A stretch of 59,245 bases of DNA from assembly GCA_964460035.1 (NCBI GenBank), contig CAYWPG010000021.1, positions 1 to 59,245 on the forward strand, written 5' to 3'. This DNA is from CAYWPG01 sp964460035 (GTDB taxonomy: Bacteria > Pseudomonadota > Gammaproteobacteria > Nitrococcales > AK92). A program made the position numbers and the translations under genes. The notes beneath the pieces were generated by a model. It was not told the DNA's origin, ran no database searches, and saw only the letters and a program-made list of their open reading frames with translations. This document shows, in pieces, positions 25,262 through 32,486 of this stretch; within the stretch, counting starts at the first letter, position 1; each line of letters begins with the position of its first letter.

Positions 25262-26358
25262 CGGCTAACGGCCTCATGTAAAGCTTGGGCGGCGGCGCGC
25301 AGATCGCCCTGAGCGTAAAGGCTGCCGCCAATCAGCAAAATAGTATCGGCTCCGTAGCGCTCTATCCATTCCGAAGCGCGCCGCACGTCCATTCCGCCGC
25401 CGGGCGTGGGAAACGCGGGCTTGAGCGCACCCAGTGGCTTGCGCAAGGCATGATTGATTGCCTCGCAGGTAGCGATATCGAAGCCGAACCGGCCGCCCGC
25501 GTTGGGGTAGATCGACGCGTCGGCGCCGGCAATGCGAAACAGCTCGCCAAGCAGCAGCGCAGGCTCGAGCCCGGCGCCGGCGCTGAAGTAGCTGCCGGTG
25601 AAGGCCGGGTGCGCCATGACCGCCAGGCCGTAGCGGTCGCGCGCATAGCGCAGTGCATCCAGGCCGACCAGCCAAGCATTGATTAGCACACCGCGGCAAC
25701 CGGCGTCGCGGGCTGCCGCCAGCCTGCGATCCAGCTCGCCATAGCCGGCCGTGACATTGGGGAAGTAGAGAGCATTGCCGCCGGTAATCGCGTTGGCGCG
25801 CGTGACCGCGTCCTGACAGCGGGCCAGACGTTCCTCGAACGGGGCTGACGGTTGATCGGCCAGCCCATGGTCGTCCTTGATAATGTCCAGACCGCCCAGA
25901 GCGAACTCGTAACAGCGCTGGGCCAGCTCGTCCGCGCTCAGACCCATGGGCTTGAGCGCGGTGCACAGCAGCGGCCGCCGCGGCACCTTGCAGAGCGCGC
26001 GCAGTCCTTCGATCCCATAGCCGGGGCCGCCGAAAGCCGATAGCAACGGATCGGGCCAGTCGACGGCGGTAATCCGAATACCGCCCTTGAGCGAGATATT
26101 TCCCAGCAGCACGTTGAGGCACTGCGTCAATTCGTTGCCGATGGCGGCGAGCGGATAGGCGATGGTGCAGCGCCAGCGGCCGTCTTCCAGCGCTTGCACG
26201 TCGTCGATACGGCCGACGATGCGCTCGCGCAAACTATCGTCCACGCACTCTAGCGGCAGCTCTACGGTCTGCTCCAGTGCGATTCCCAGCGCTTTCTGCT
26301 CGGCGCTCTCTCCGGGCAAGCATGTGAGCTCGTAGGTTATGTGTAGGCGGTCGGTCAC
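25258..26358 (-). CDS. RuBisCO-like protein (form IV), candidate methylthioribulose-1-phosphate isomerase
   Basis: RuBisCO large-subunit fold of 366 residues. ALKPMGLS holds the counterpart of the first catalytic Lys (Lys136). GGLDIIKDDHGLAD holds the carbamylated-Lys region, but reads KDDH where true RuBisCO has KDDE, so CO2 fixation is not expected. Near the end FPTPGGGMDVRRA aligns with the phosphate loops. The pattern fits the RLP group whose R. rubrum member isomerises methylthioribulose-1-phosphate. The start is GTG 26358 with GAGG five bases upstream; a TTG at 26382 is possible. It is followed by the coupled cupin and preceded, 113 bases away, by a PRK-like kinase. Confidence 0.88.
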   Translation of the reverse strand: MTDRLHITYELTCLPGESAEQKALGIALEQTVELPLECVDDSLRERIVGRIDDVQALEDGRWRCTIAYPLAAIGNELTQCLNVLLGNISLKGGIRITAVDWPDPLLSAFGGPGYGIEGLRALCKVPRRPLLCTALKPMGLSADELAQRCYEFALGGLDIIKDDHGLADQPSAPFEERLARCQDAVTRANAITGGNALYFPNVTAGYGELDRRLAAARDAGCRGVLINAWLVGLDALRYARDRYGLAVMAHPAFTGSYFSAGAGLEPALLLGELFRIAGADASIYPNAGGRFGFDIATCEAINHALRKPLGALKPAFPTPGGGMDVRRASEWIERYGADTILLIGGSLYAQGDLRAAAQALHEAVSR

Positions 26359-26471
26359 GCTGTCCTCACCGGTAGGGCGCAAATGGGCGCGATTATACGG
26401 TATCGCCGGCGCGCTCGGCAGCTACGGCGGCCAGCCTGGCTGGGAAGGTGCACGCGACGAACAAGGGAGCG

Positions 26472-27506
26472 TTACGCGTCGGCCGGCTCGGTGCGCGGCT
26501 CATCGGCCCATTGCTGCAGCAGACCGGCGATATGGCCAAGGAACGGCCATGCGACCACCAGCTGCGTAAAGCCCAGCGTGGCAACGGGGTGATCGCCCAG
26601 GTCGTCGCTGCCGGGAGGCAGGCCGGTGAAACGGATCATCTCGCGCTCGAGCTGGCGCATGGCGTCGAGCGGAATCACGCCGTCTACATGTACCACGTTG
26701 ACCGGCTTGCCCCAGTAGCTGCTGGGGACGTTAGCCAGCATGAAGGGCAGCGCATCGCGCTTGGTCATCCCGTTGAAATCGACCGGCAGGTAGAGGGCGG
26801 GCAACGGGGTGGACGAGGGCGTGACTATCACTTCCATGTGGTAGCAATTTTCCGGCAGCCGGCCTTCGTACTCCTGCACCGCCAGCGAGGCCAGTTCGCT
26901 CTCGTGCACCTTGACGATTACATCGGCATGGGTCTTCTGAAAGTCGATCCAGCGCTTGTAGGCAACCTCGCGGCGCTGCATCTCCCGTTTGACCTCCTCG
27001 GGGTCGTAGCCGCGGATATTCACATCGCGCTCTAGCTTCCAGCGCCATTTCACTTCGCGGTCGGAGTCGACGAACAGAGTAAAGTCGAAATAAGGCAGAA
27101 AATTCGGGTAAAGCGCGTGCAGGCCTTCGACCAGAATGACCGGCTTGGGTTGCACCAAACGCGGCAGATCGAAACATCCGGTCTGGTGATTGTAAACCGG
27201 TACTTCCACCGCAGCGCCGGCGCGCAGCGCCTGCAGATGAGTCTTGATCCTCTTGAGATCGTTGGCGCGGGGGTCCAGCGGCGAGCGGCCGCTTTTCTTA
27301 CGAGTTGCGCGGTCTTCCTTGTGGTAGCCGTCCAGCGAAATCGTGGCGACCATGTCTTCGCCGAGCAGGCGGCGGATCCCCTTCGTATAGGTCGTTTTGC
27401 CACTGCCGCTATCGCCTGCCACAGCTAACAGGATCGGGCGTTTGGCCGTGGCGAGCTGACTACGCAGATCCTTCCGCGCGGCATTAGCGGAATTGTCGTT
27501 ATGCAT
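26472..27506 (-). CDS. Phosphoribulokinase-like kinase
   Basis: P-loop kinase of 344 residues of the phosphoribulokinase/uridine kinase family. Walker A is GDSGSGKTT (about residues 31-39). SLDGYHKEDR, LDPRANDL, VYNHQTGCF and VILVEGLHALYP follow the plant/cyanobacterial-type PRK closely, as does DREVKWRWKLERD. The C-terminal 130 residues are less familiar. True PRK makes ribulose-1,5-bisphosphate, but the neighbouring gene is a form IV RLP and no RuBisCO is visible, so the substrate is uncertain. Same strand and order (kinase, RLP, cupin) suggest one operon. Confidence 0.85.
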   Translation of the reverse strand: MHNDNSANAARKDLRSQLATAKRPILLAVAGDSGSGKTTYTKGIRRLLGEDMVATISLDGYHKEDRATRKKSGRSPLDPRANDLKRIKTHLQALRAGAAVEVPVYNHQTGCFDLPRLVQPKPVILVEGLHALYPNFLPYFDFTLFVDSDREVKWRWKLERDVNIRGYDPEEVKREMQRREVAYKRWIDFQKTHADVIVKVHESELASLAVQEYEGRLPENCYHMEVIVTPSSTPLPALYLPVDFNGMTKRDALPFMLANVPSSYWGKPVNVVHVDGVIPLDAMRQLEREMIRFTGLPPGSDDLGDHPVATLGFTQLVVAWPFLGHIAGLLQQWADEPRTEPADA

Positions 27507-27878
27507 GCTCGAGATCCTCGCAAGACAATGCGATGAAGCTCAGGGGCAAAACCCTGTTGCGGGACAAGAGGTTCATTTTGGGTGTGCGCGGCGGTAAGTC
27601 AACGCAGCGGTTCTTGTCTCGGTGCCGGCGCGCGGGTAGTTTACCAGGGTCCGTTCCGGATTATTTTGACACTGTGCAGGCTTTTTTCGGGCCCTGGAAT
27701 GAAGGCAGCCTCCTTGCACGCCGCGCGCAGCGCCGTCAAGAGCGGTGCGGCCGTTCAGCGACCGCGTCGGCTGAGGAGAAGTCGCGCGCCGTAAACCAGG
27801 GCGTCCAGTCCGAGGTGACTGGCAGCGCCGACCCGAGCCGGCATTGGACCACTTCCCCGTAGCAACAAGAGGCTGTGC
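27507..27878. other. Divergent intergenic region, PRK-like / rraA
   Basis: About 370 bases between divergent genes. No reading frame here resembles a known protein and I recognise no RNA motif. The promoter of the putative kinase-RLP-cupin operon should lie here. Confidence 0.35.
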
Positions 27879-28358
27879 ATGAGTTACAAGACAACCGACC
27901 TGTGCGATGAGTTCTCCGACCGTTTGCGCATCGCAAGCCCTATCTTCCAGGACTACGGCGGTAAGCGGCTGTTCAATGGGCCGGTCAGTACCGTAAAAGT
28001 GTTCGAGGACAACTCGCTGGTACGCGCCGCGCTGGAAGAGCCAGGGGAAGGGCGGGTGCTGGTGGTCGACGGCGGCGGGTCGTTGCGCTGCGCGCTGGTG
28101 GGCGATCAGCTGGCGCTGCTGGGCCAGCAGAATGGATGGGCCGGCATCGTCGTGTACGGCTGCATTCGCGATTCGGCTGATATCGCCCAACTGGCCATCG
28201 GCGTCAAGGCACTGAACACCCACCCTTTGAAGAGCGTCAAGCGCGGCATCGGCGAGCGCGATGTGCCGGTCACGTTCGCGGGAGTTACGATTCGTCCGGG
28301 AGAATATCTCTACGCGGACGAGGACGGCATCGTGGTGGCCGAAACGGCGCTGCGCTGA
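27879..28358 (+). CDS. rraA: RraA family protein (RNase E inhibitor / HMG aldolase fold)
   Basis: Trimeric-fold protein of 159 residues, nearly the length of E. coli RraA (161). The family signature is present: TTDLCDEFSD, VLVVDGGGSLRCALVGDQLALL, GWAGIVVYGCIRDS and the C-terminal EYLYADEDGIVVAE. RraA proteins bind and inhibit RNase E. Related enzymes with the same G...RD motif are 4-hydroxy-4-methyl-2-oxoglutarate aldolases, and sequence alone does not separate the two roles. AGAGG lies ahead of ATG 27879. Confidence 0.92.
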   Translation: MSYKTTDLCDEFSDRLRIASPIFQDYGGKRLFNGPVSTVKVFEDNSLVRAALEEPGEGRVLVVDGGGSLRCALVGDQLALLGQQNGWAGIVVYGCIRDSADIAQLAIGVKALNTHPLKSVKRGIGERDVPVTFAGVTIRPGEYLYADEDGIVVAETALR

Positions 28359-28388
28359 GCGGTGCTCGGCCGCTGTGAGGTAGCTAAG

Positions 28389-28409
28389 AGCCCGGCCAGC
28401 GGCCGGGCT
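28389..28409 (+). terminator. Probable terminator after rraA
   Basis: AGCCCGGCC and GGCCGGGCT form a perfect 9-bp stem with a 3-base loop 30 bases after the rraA stop. The tail TTCGCTCC is only partly T-rich. Confidence 0.6.
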
Positions 28410-28579
28410 TCGCTCCGTGTCTTCCCTTAAGCTTTGCCGTCAGCGGGTCGGCATGGAAAGCCGTCCGCAGCGGACTTCTGCGCCATCCTGCCCGCCTACG
28501 CGGCCTTATGCGCGCCAATCGACTATATATCGTAGTAGGCGGTGTGTCGGGATCAAGGCGAGCGCAGGAGGAGTGGGAA

Positions 28580-29041
28580 ATGGAGAATTCAGTCAGCGAG
28601 ATACTGGCGCAGAAGGGCAGCGAAGTGTTCGCAATTCCCCCGGACGCCACCGTTGCCGCGGCCGTGCGCATGATGAACGAACGCAATATAGGCGCGGTCG
28701 CAGTGGTGGAGGATGATAGGCTGATCGGGATCTTCACGGAGCGCGATGTACTCAGGCGCGTTATCGACGGCCGCATGGACCCGGAGACCACACCTCTGTA
28801 CGAGGTGATGACGCGGGATCTGGCGGTGATAAAGCCCACGACGACGATCGCCGAGGCGTTGGTCGTGGTCAATAGCCGCAATTGCCGTCACTTGCCGGTA
28901 CTGGATGGCGAGCGGCTGGTGGGCATGTTATCGATACGCGATCTTACCAACTGGTTGGTCGACGATAAGGAACATCGAATCGCGGAACTGGTCGAGTACA
29001 TTAGCGGCAACTATGGGCCTACTACATTCGCGAGTCATTAG
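28580..29041 (+). CDS. Tandem CBS-domain protein
   Basis: Stand-alone Bateman module of 153 residues with two CBS domains (about 10-65 and 75-130). Repeated landmarks are TVAAAVRMMNERNIGAVAVVEDDRLIGIFTERDVLR and TIAEALVVVNSRNCRHLPVLDGERLVGMLSIRDL. Such modules bind adenosine nucleotides (AMP, ATP, SAM, NAD) and act as energy or redox sensors; the partner is unknown. AGGAGG lies just before ATG 28580. It is only 10 bases ahead of hslR, so the two are co-transcribed. Confidence 0.9.
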   Translation: MENSVSEILAQKGSEVFAIPPDATVAAAVRMMNERNIGAVAVVEDDRLIGIFTERDVLRRVIDGRMDPETTPLYEVMTRDLAVIKPTTTIAEALVVVNSRNCRHLPVLDGERLVGMLSIRDLTNWLVDDKEHRIAELVEYISGNYGPTTFASH

Positions 29042-29051
29042 CAGGTAAGTC

Positions 29052-29444
29052 TTGAGCGATCAGGGTGTCCGTTTGGATAAGTGGCTGTGGGCGGCGCGTT
29101 TTTTCAAGACGCGCCGCCTTGCAGTCGAGGCGATTGCCGGTGGCAAGGTCGAGGTGGACGGCGTGCGCGCCAAGCCGGCAAAGACTGTGCGGCCCGGCAA
29201 TCAGGTGAGTATCCGCAAAGGACCGTTCGAGCATGTGGTACGCGTGCTCGCATTGTCCGAGCAGCGCGGGCCGGCGTCGGTCGCGGCACAACTGTACGAG
29301 GAAACCGCCGAGAGCGTGGCGGCGGCGGCTCGGCTACGCGAGCAACTCCGATTGGAATCGGCAGGACTGCTTCGCAGCGCCGGACGGCCCAGCAAGCGCG
29401 ATAGGCGCCAGCTACAGGCTTTCAAAAAAGAACGCGGCGGTTGA
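29052..29444 (+). CDS. hslR: Heat shock protein 15, S4 RNA-binding
   Basis: Ribosome-associated S4-domain protein of 130 residues that rescues stalled 50S subunits carrying nascent chains. The S4 motif fills the N terminus (VRLDKWLWAARFFKTRRLAVEAIAGGKVEVDG) and is followed by a basic tail (GRPSKRDRRQLQAFKKERGG), as in E. coli Hsp15. The start is TTG 29052 with AGG nine bases upstream; no in-frame ATG fits. The 3' end overlaps the convergent BON-protein gene by 33 bases. Confidence 0.92.
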   Translation: MSDQGVRLDKWLWAARFFKTRRLAVEAIAGGKVEVDGVRAKPAKTVRPGNQVSIRKGPFEHVVRVLALSEQRGPASVAAQLYEETAESVAAAARLREQLRLESAGLLRSAGRPSKRDRRQLQAFKKERGG

Positions 29445-29981
29445 GCAAGAGCGGCAGGCCGCAAGGCAGCGGTGTTCGTGCCGCCCGCCGTCCCGGTCGT
29501 GGGCGATCGCGATTTCCGATTCGATGCGTTCCACTTCGTTCAGCGTCCCTACCAGCTCCAGCAAACGCTGTGCCTCTTCCGGGGCGTGGACCATACCACT
29601 CAGATAAACCACCCGATCTTCGATGAAGACGCCTATGTGTTCCTGATGCAAGCCGCAGTCCTGTTCGATTCGTCGCCGGAGTTCCTCGGCGATCTTGGTA
29701 TCGCTGCGAACCTGGGGGTTGGGTTGGAACTCAGGCCGGTGTGGCTGCGAAGGGGCGGGGGCGTGGACAGGATCGCGCTCCGATCCATGAGGAGAAACGC
29801 TGCACGGCCAGCGGCTGTCGGCCGCATCGTGCCGGCAGTCGTGCCATGGGTCAGAGCGCAGCCCGGCCGCGGCAAATGTGTCTGGATCTGGTGACGTTCC
29901 TTCCGCCGCGTTGGCGCTACCAGCCAGCGTGGCGCCGCCGGCGAACAGCAGGGCCAGGGGTACGGCGAGCACGAGGCGCAT
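29412..29981 (-). CDS. Exported BON-domain protein
   Basis: Protein of 189 residues with a signal peptide (MRLVLAVPLALLFAGGATLAGSANAA). A low-complexity His/Pro/Asp-rich linker comes next, then one BON domain (about 95-165: VRSDTKIAEELRRRIEQDCGL, HIGVFIEDRVVYLSGMVHAPEEAQRLLELV). BON domains bind phospholipids or proteins in periplasmic osmotic-stress factors such as OsmY. The last 20 residues, with several Cys, lie in the overlap with hslR, so the true C terminus might be shorter in function. It belongs to a group of three exported genes here. Confidence 0.75.
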   Translation of the reverse strand: MRLVLAVPLALLFAGGATLAGSANAAEGTSPDPDTFAAAGLRSDPWHDCRHDAADSRWPCSVSPHGSERDPVHAPAPSQPHRPEFQPNPQVRSDTKIAEELRRRIEQDCGLHQEHIGVFIEDRVVYLSGMVHAPEEAQRLLELVGTLNEVERIESEIAIAHDRDGGRHEHRCLAACRSCSTAAFFFESL

Positions 29982-30029
29982 CGCTGCGATACTCCAGGGA
30001 CGTGTGGCTATCGCAGCGACGGGCCGCGG

Positions 30030-30614
30030 TCAGGGCAAGACATTCCTCTGGCGCCCGCCCGGCTGCTCATTTTCCCAGGTGCTGCCCGGCCCCGCGCTGC
30101 CGTTCTGGCCCATCGCCCCGGCGGGATTGTTATCGCTCCATGTCGATCCAGGGCCGCTTTGGCTGGGTTGACTCATGCCGCTGCCAGCCTGTGGAGCCTG
30201 TTGAGGGCTAGGAGCTTGGGTACCCCAGCCGGTATCGGGGACACCGGGCTGGCGCTGCCGGGGCTGAGTGGGATCCAGAGGGCTTTCAAAGGGAGCGGCT
30301 TGCGCTCTATCCTCGGGGCGGTCCATGAAGCCGCCCTGCGGGGTCCGCTGATCCCAGGTCTGTCCCCCCGAGAATGGGGCCTGCGTGCTGGCGCCGGGTG
30401 GGTCGTTGGGGGTGATGCCCGGCTGTTGAGCCGGCGGGAGCTGCGCTTGGGTGTCCGGCCCGGGAGCGAAGGTATCGGAGCTGGCCGAGCCAGGGGCCTG
30501 CTCCACTGTGGCACCCAAGGCTGCGCCTCCGTCCGTTTGCGCGGCGATGGCGGCCAGTGGCATGACGAGCGCCGCTAAAGCGATGACTGTCCGACGGGCG
30601 CTGCAGAGCTTCAT
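30030..30614 (-). CDS. Exported Pro/Gly/Gln-rich low-complexity protein
   Basis: Protein of 194 residues that I cannot assign to a family. After a signal peptide (MKLCSARRTVIALAALVMPLAAIAA) it is almost entirely Pro, Gly, Gln, Ser and Ala, hence intrinsically disordered. Two near-copies of a decapeptide, SGPGSTWSDN and AGPGSTWENE, occur near the C terminus. AAGGAG lies 7 bases before ATG 30614. It sits between two BON-domain genes on the same strand, suggesting a shared envelope or desiccation/stress role; this is inference only. Confidence 0.65.
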   Translation of the reverse strand: MKLCSARRTVIALAALVMPLAAIAAQTDGGAALGATVEQAPGSASSDTFAPGPDTQAQLPPAQQPGITPNDPPGASTQAPFSGGQTWDQRTPQGGFMDRPEDRAQAAPFESPLDPTQPRQRQPGVPDTGWGTQAPSPQQAPQAGSGMSQPSQSGPGSTWSDNNPAGAMGQNGSAGPGSTWENEQPGGRQRNVLP

Positions 30615-30824
30615 GATGATCTCCTTGCAATATTCGAAGGGCGCGAAGCGGACCGTACCCGGCGCCGGGGCGCGGCTTGCATGCGCGCTGTCGTTCGCCG
30701 CGGCTGGGCGGCCGTTGGGCTGATGCGCCAGTATGTGGCTATATGGAGCTACATTTTCGAATATTGCGGTCATTGCGGCGCAATAAAGCGAAGAAGTTGC
30801 CGCTCAGGCATATGAATGAAGCCA

Positions 30825-31118
30825 TTATCGATGGGTATGCAAAGTCAGACGCAGATCGGTTACGCCGTCCACCGATTCGGCCAGTTCTATCAATCGTGTT
30901 AGCAGTTCCGTTTCAGGGATGAGGCCTTGGATATGGACTCGTCCGTTGCGGGTGGTGATATGCAGGTCCGCACCGTGCAGGCGCTCATCGGCTGCCAGGA
31001 TTTCAGCGACGGCGACGGTAATAGCCCGGTCCAAGGGCGTCTCGGCGGCGGGCAAGGCCTGCGAGACCACCGCCATTGCAAGTCCTAGAAGCACTCCGGA
31101 TTGGGTGGAACGCGGCAT
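30825..31118 (-). CDS. Short exported BON-domain protein
   Basis: Protein of 97 residues: a signal peptide (GVLLGLAMAVVSQALPAAE) plus a single BON domain (DRAITVAVAEILAADERLHGADLHITTRNGRVHIQGLIP...VDGVTDLRLTL). This is close to the minimal size for a secreted BON protein. GGAG lies just ahead of ATG 31118. It is the first of three exported genes running 31118 to 29412; the gaps of 210 and 48 bases leave co-transcription possible. Confidence 0.78.
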   Translation of the reverse strand: MPRSTQSGVLLGLAMAVVSQALPAAETPLDRAITVAVAEILAADERLHGADLHITTRNGRVHIQGLIPETELLTRLIELAESVDGVTDLRLTLHTHR

Positions 31119-31270
31119 AGGATCTCCGATGACGGTATTCTGGGGTGTGGTTTTCCGTCATTCTGTTGGGGCGGTTTGCGGACGGGGCAAGCGCGGTGGC
31201 GCGGCGGCGTCGGGAGAGAGGGTTACGACTGCCGGCTACCGCCAGGCCGGTCTGTCGCAGGAGCGTATCC

Positions 31271-32293
31271 TTACAACAACTCTCCAGGGTAGCTAAGGCT
31301 AGCTACCCGCTTCTGGAAATGTCTGGCCGGTGCGGTCAATCGCTCGGCTAGCCAGCGTGCCAGGCGCCGGTCCAGCCAGCGCATTCCGCCGTGCTTGCTG
31401 CTGGCGACAAAACCCACGTGTCCGCCGTGACGGTGCAGTTCTAGCGTGATGTGGTCGGGTAGCGTGGACGCCGCGGGAATGGTGGAGGCGGGGATAAACG
31501 GGTCATCCTGCGCATGTACGATCAGGGTGGTGCGGCGGATGGCGTGCAGGCGCTGGGCGCAGCTGGCTAACCTGTAGTACTCGGCGGCCGTGCCGAAGCC
31601 ATGCATGGGAGCGGTGAATAGGTCGTCGAACTGACGCAGGGTGCGAATGCGCCGTAGCACACTCAGGTCTACCGCGGCGCTGTCGCGGTCGCGGTACTTC
31701 AGGCGCAGCATGCGCTTGAGGCTGCGAAGCAGATCCCATTGGTAAATCCGCGCCAGACCGCGATCTATATGATCCGCGCAGGCAGCCAGGTCGAACGGTG
31801 GGGATACCACCGCCGCGGCGGCTACCGCAGCCTCGTCCTGCCGCTCGGCTAGCCAGTTGAGAATGATGCTGGCGCCCAGGGAATACCCGGCCAGCGCGAT
31901 GGGCCGGTTGGGAAACCGCCGGCGCAGCGCAGCAACGGTTTCGTCCAGATCCGCGGTGGCGGCGGCATGATAAAAGCAGTCCAGGCGATTGGGCTGCCCG
32001 CCGGCGCCGCGGTACTGCATAACGACCGAAGCGATTCCTACCGCCCGCAGAGCATTTATCAGACCCAGCACGTAGCTAGAGGTGGCAGCCCCGCCGAGGC
32101 CGTGCAGAATCGCTACCAGCGGCCTAGCGCCGTCGTCGGGACCCCAGAACAATCGCAAGATATCGCCATCGGAAAGTTCCAGCGCCTCGCTGCGCAGCGC
32201 AAGCGGAGGCGGGCGCCGAAACAGGGCAGGAACAATGGTCTGCGCATGGCTATTGCGAAGCCAGAAGGGAGGGCAGAAGCTGGTGGCAGTCAA
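31271..32293 (-). CDS. YheT-family alpha/beta hydrolase
   Basis: Alpha/beta hydrolase of 340 residues. The N-terminal FCPPFWLRNSHAQTIVPALFRR is diagnostic of the YheT/ABHD group. The nucleophile elbow is AGYSLGASIILNWLAE, the acid is in HAQDDPFIP and the catalytic His is in HGGHVGFV. Esterase activity is expected; the physiological substrate is unknown. The only plausible start is TTG 32293, preceded by GGGGAG at 7 bases. It lies 193 bases downstream of acs on the same strand. Confidence 0.9.
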   Translation of the reverse strand: MTATSFCPPFWLRNSHAQTIVPALFRRPPPLALRSEALELSDGDILRLFWGPDDGARPLVAILHGLGGAATSSYVLGLINALRAVGIASVVMQYRGAGGQPNRLDCFYHAAATADLDETVAALRRRFPNRPIALAGYSLGASIILNWLAERQDEAAVAAAAVVSPPFDLAACADHIDRGLARIYQWDLLRSLKRMLRLKYRDRDSAAVDLSVLRRIRTLRQFDDLFTAPMHGFGTAAEYYRLASCAQRLHAIRRTTLIVHAQDDPFIPASTIPAASTLPDHITLELHRHGGHVGFVASSKHGGMRWLDRRLARWLAERLTAPARHFQKRVASLSYPGELL

Positions 32294-32486
32294 GGGATGA
32301 CTCCCCGCGGTGCTTGCAGATCGTGTGTCCGGTTCTGTTGTTCTTGCCGCAGCCCGGCCATGCCCGAACGCGGTCCCGCGCCACCGGCGCTACACGGCGG
32401 CATGGGATGCTCTCAGGCCATGGCGCGGACAGGAGCAAACCCGGCGGCAGACTCTACCGCCAGGCCTGAAGCGGGGCAAGCCGCGC

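Noticed and set aside
25258..27506. A Calvin cycle (PRK plus RuBisCO) gene pair
   Set aside because: The RuBisCO-fold protein has KDDH instead of KDDE and a shortened Lys loop (ALKPMGLS), so it is a form IV RLP. No small subunit, carboxysome or cbb regulator is nearby.
27573..28223. Long minus-strand frame (216 residues)
   Set aside because: It is antisense to most of rraA, which has clear family signatures; the minus frame has none.
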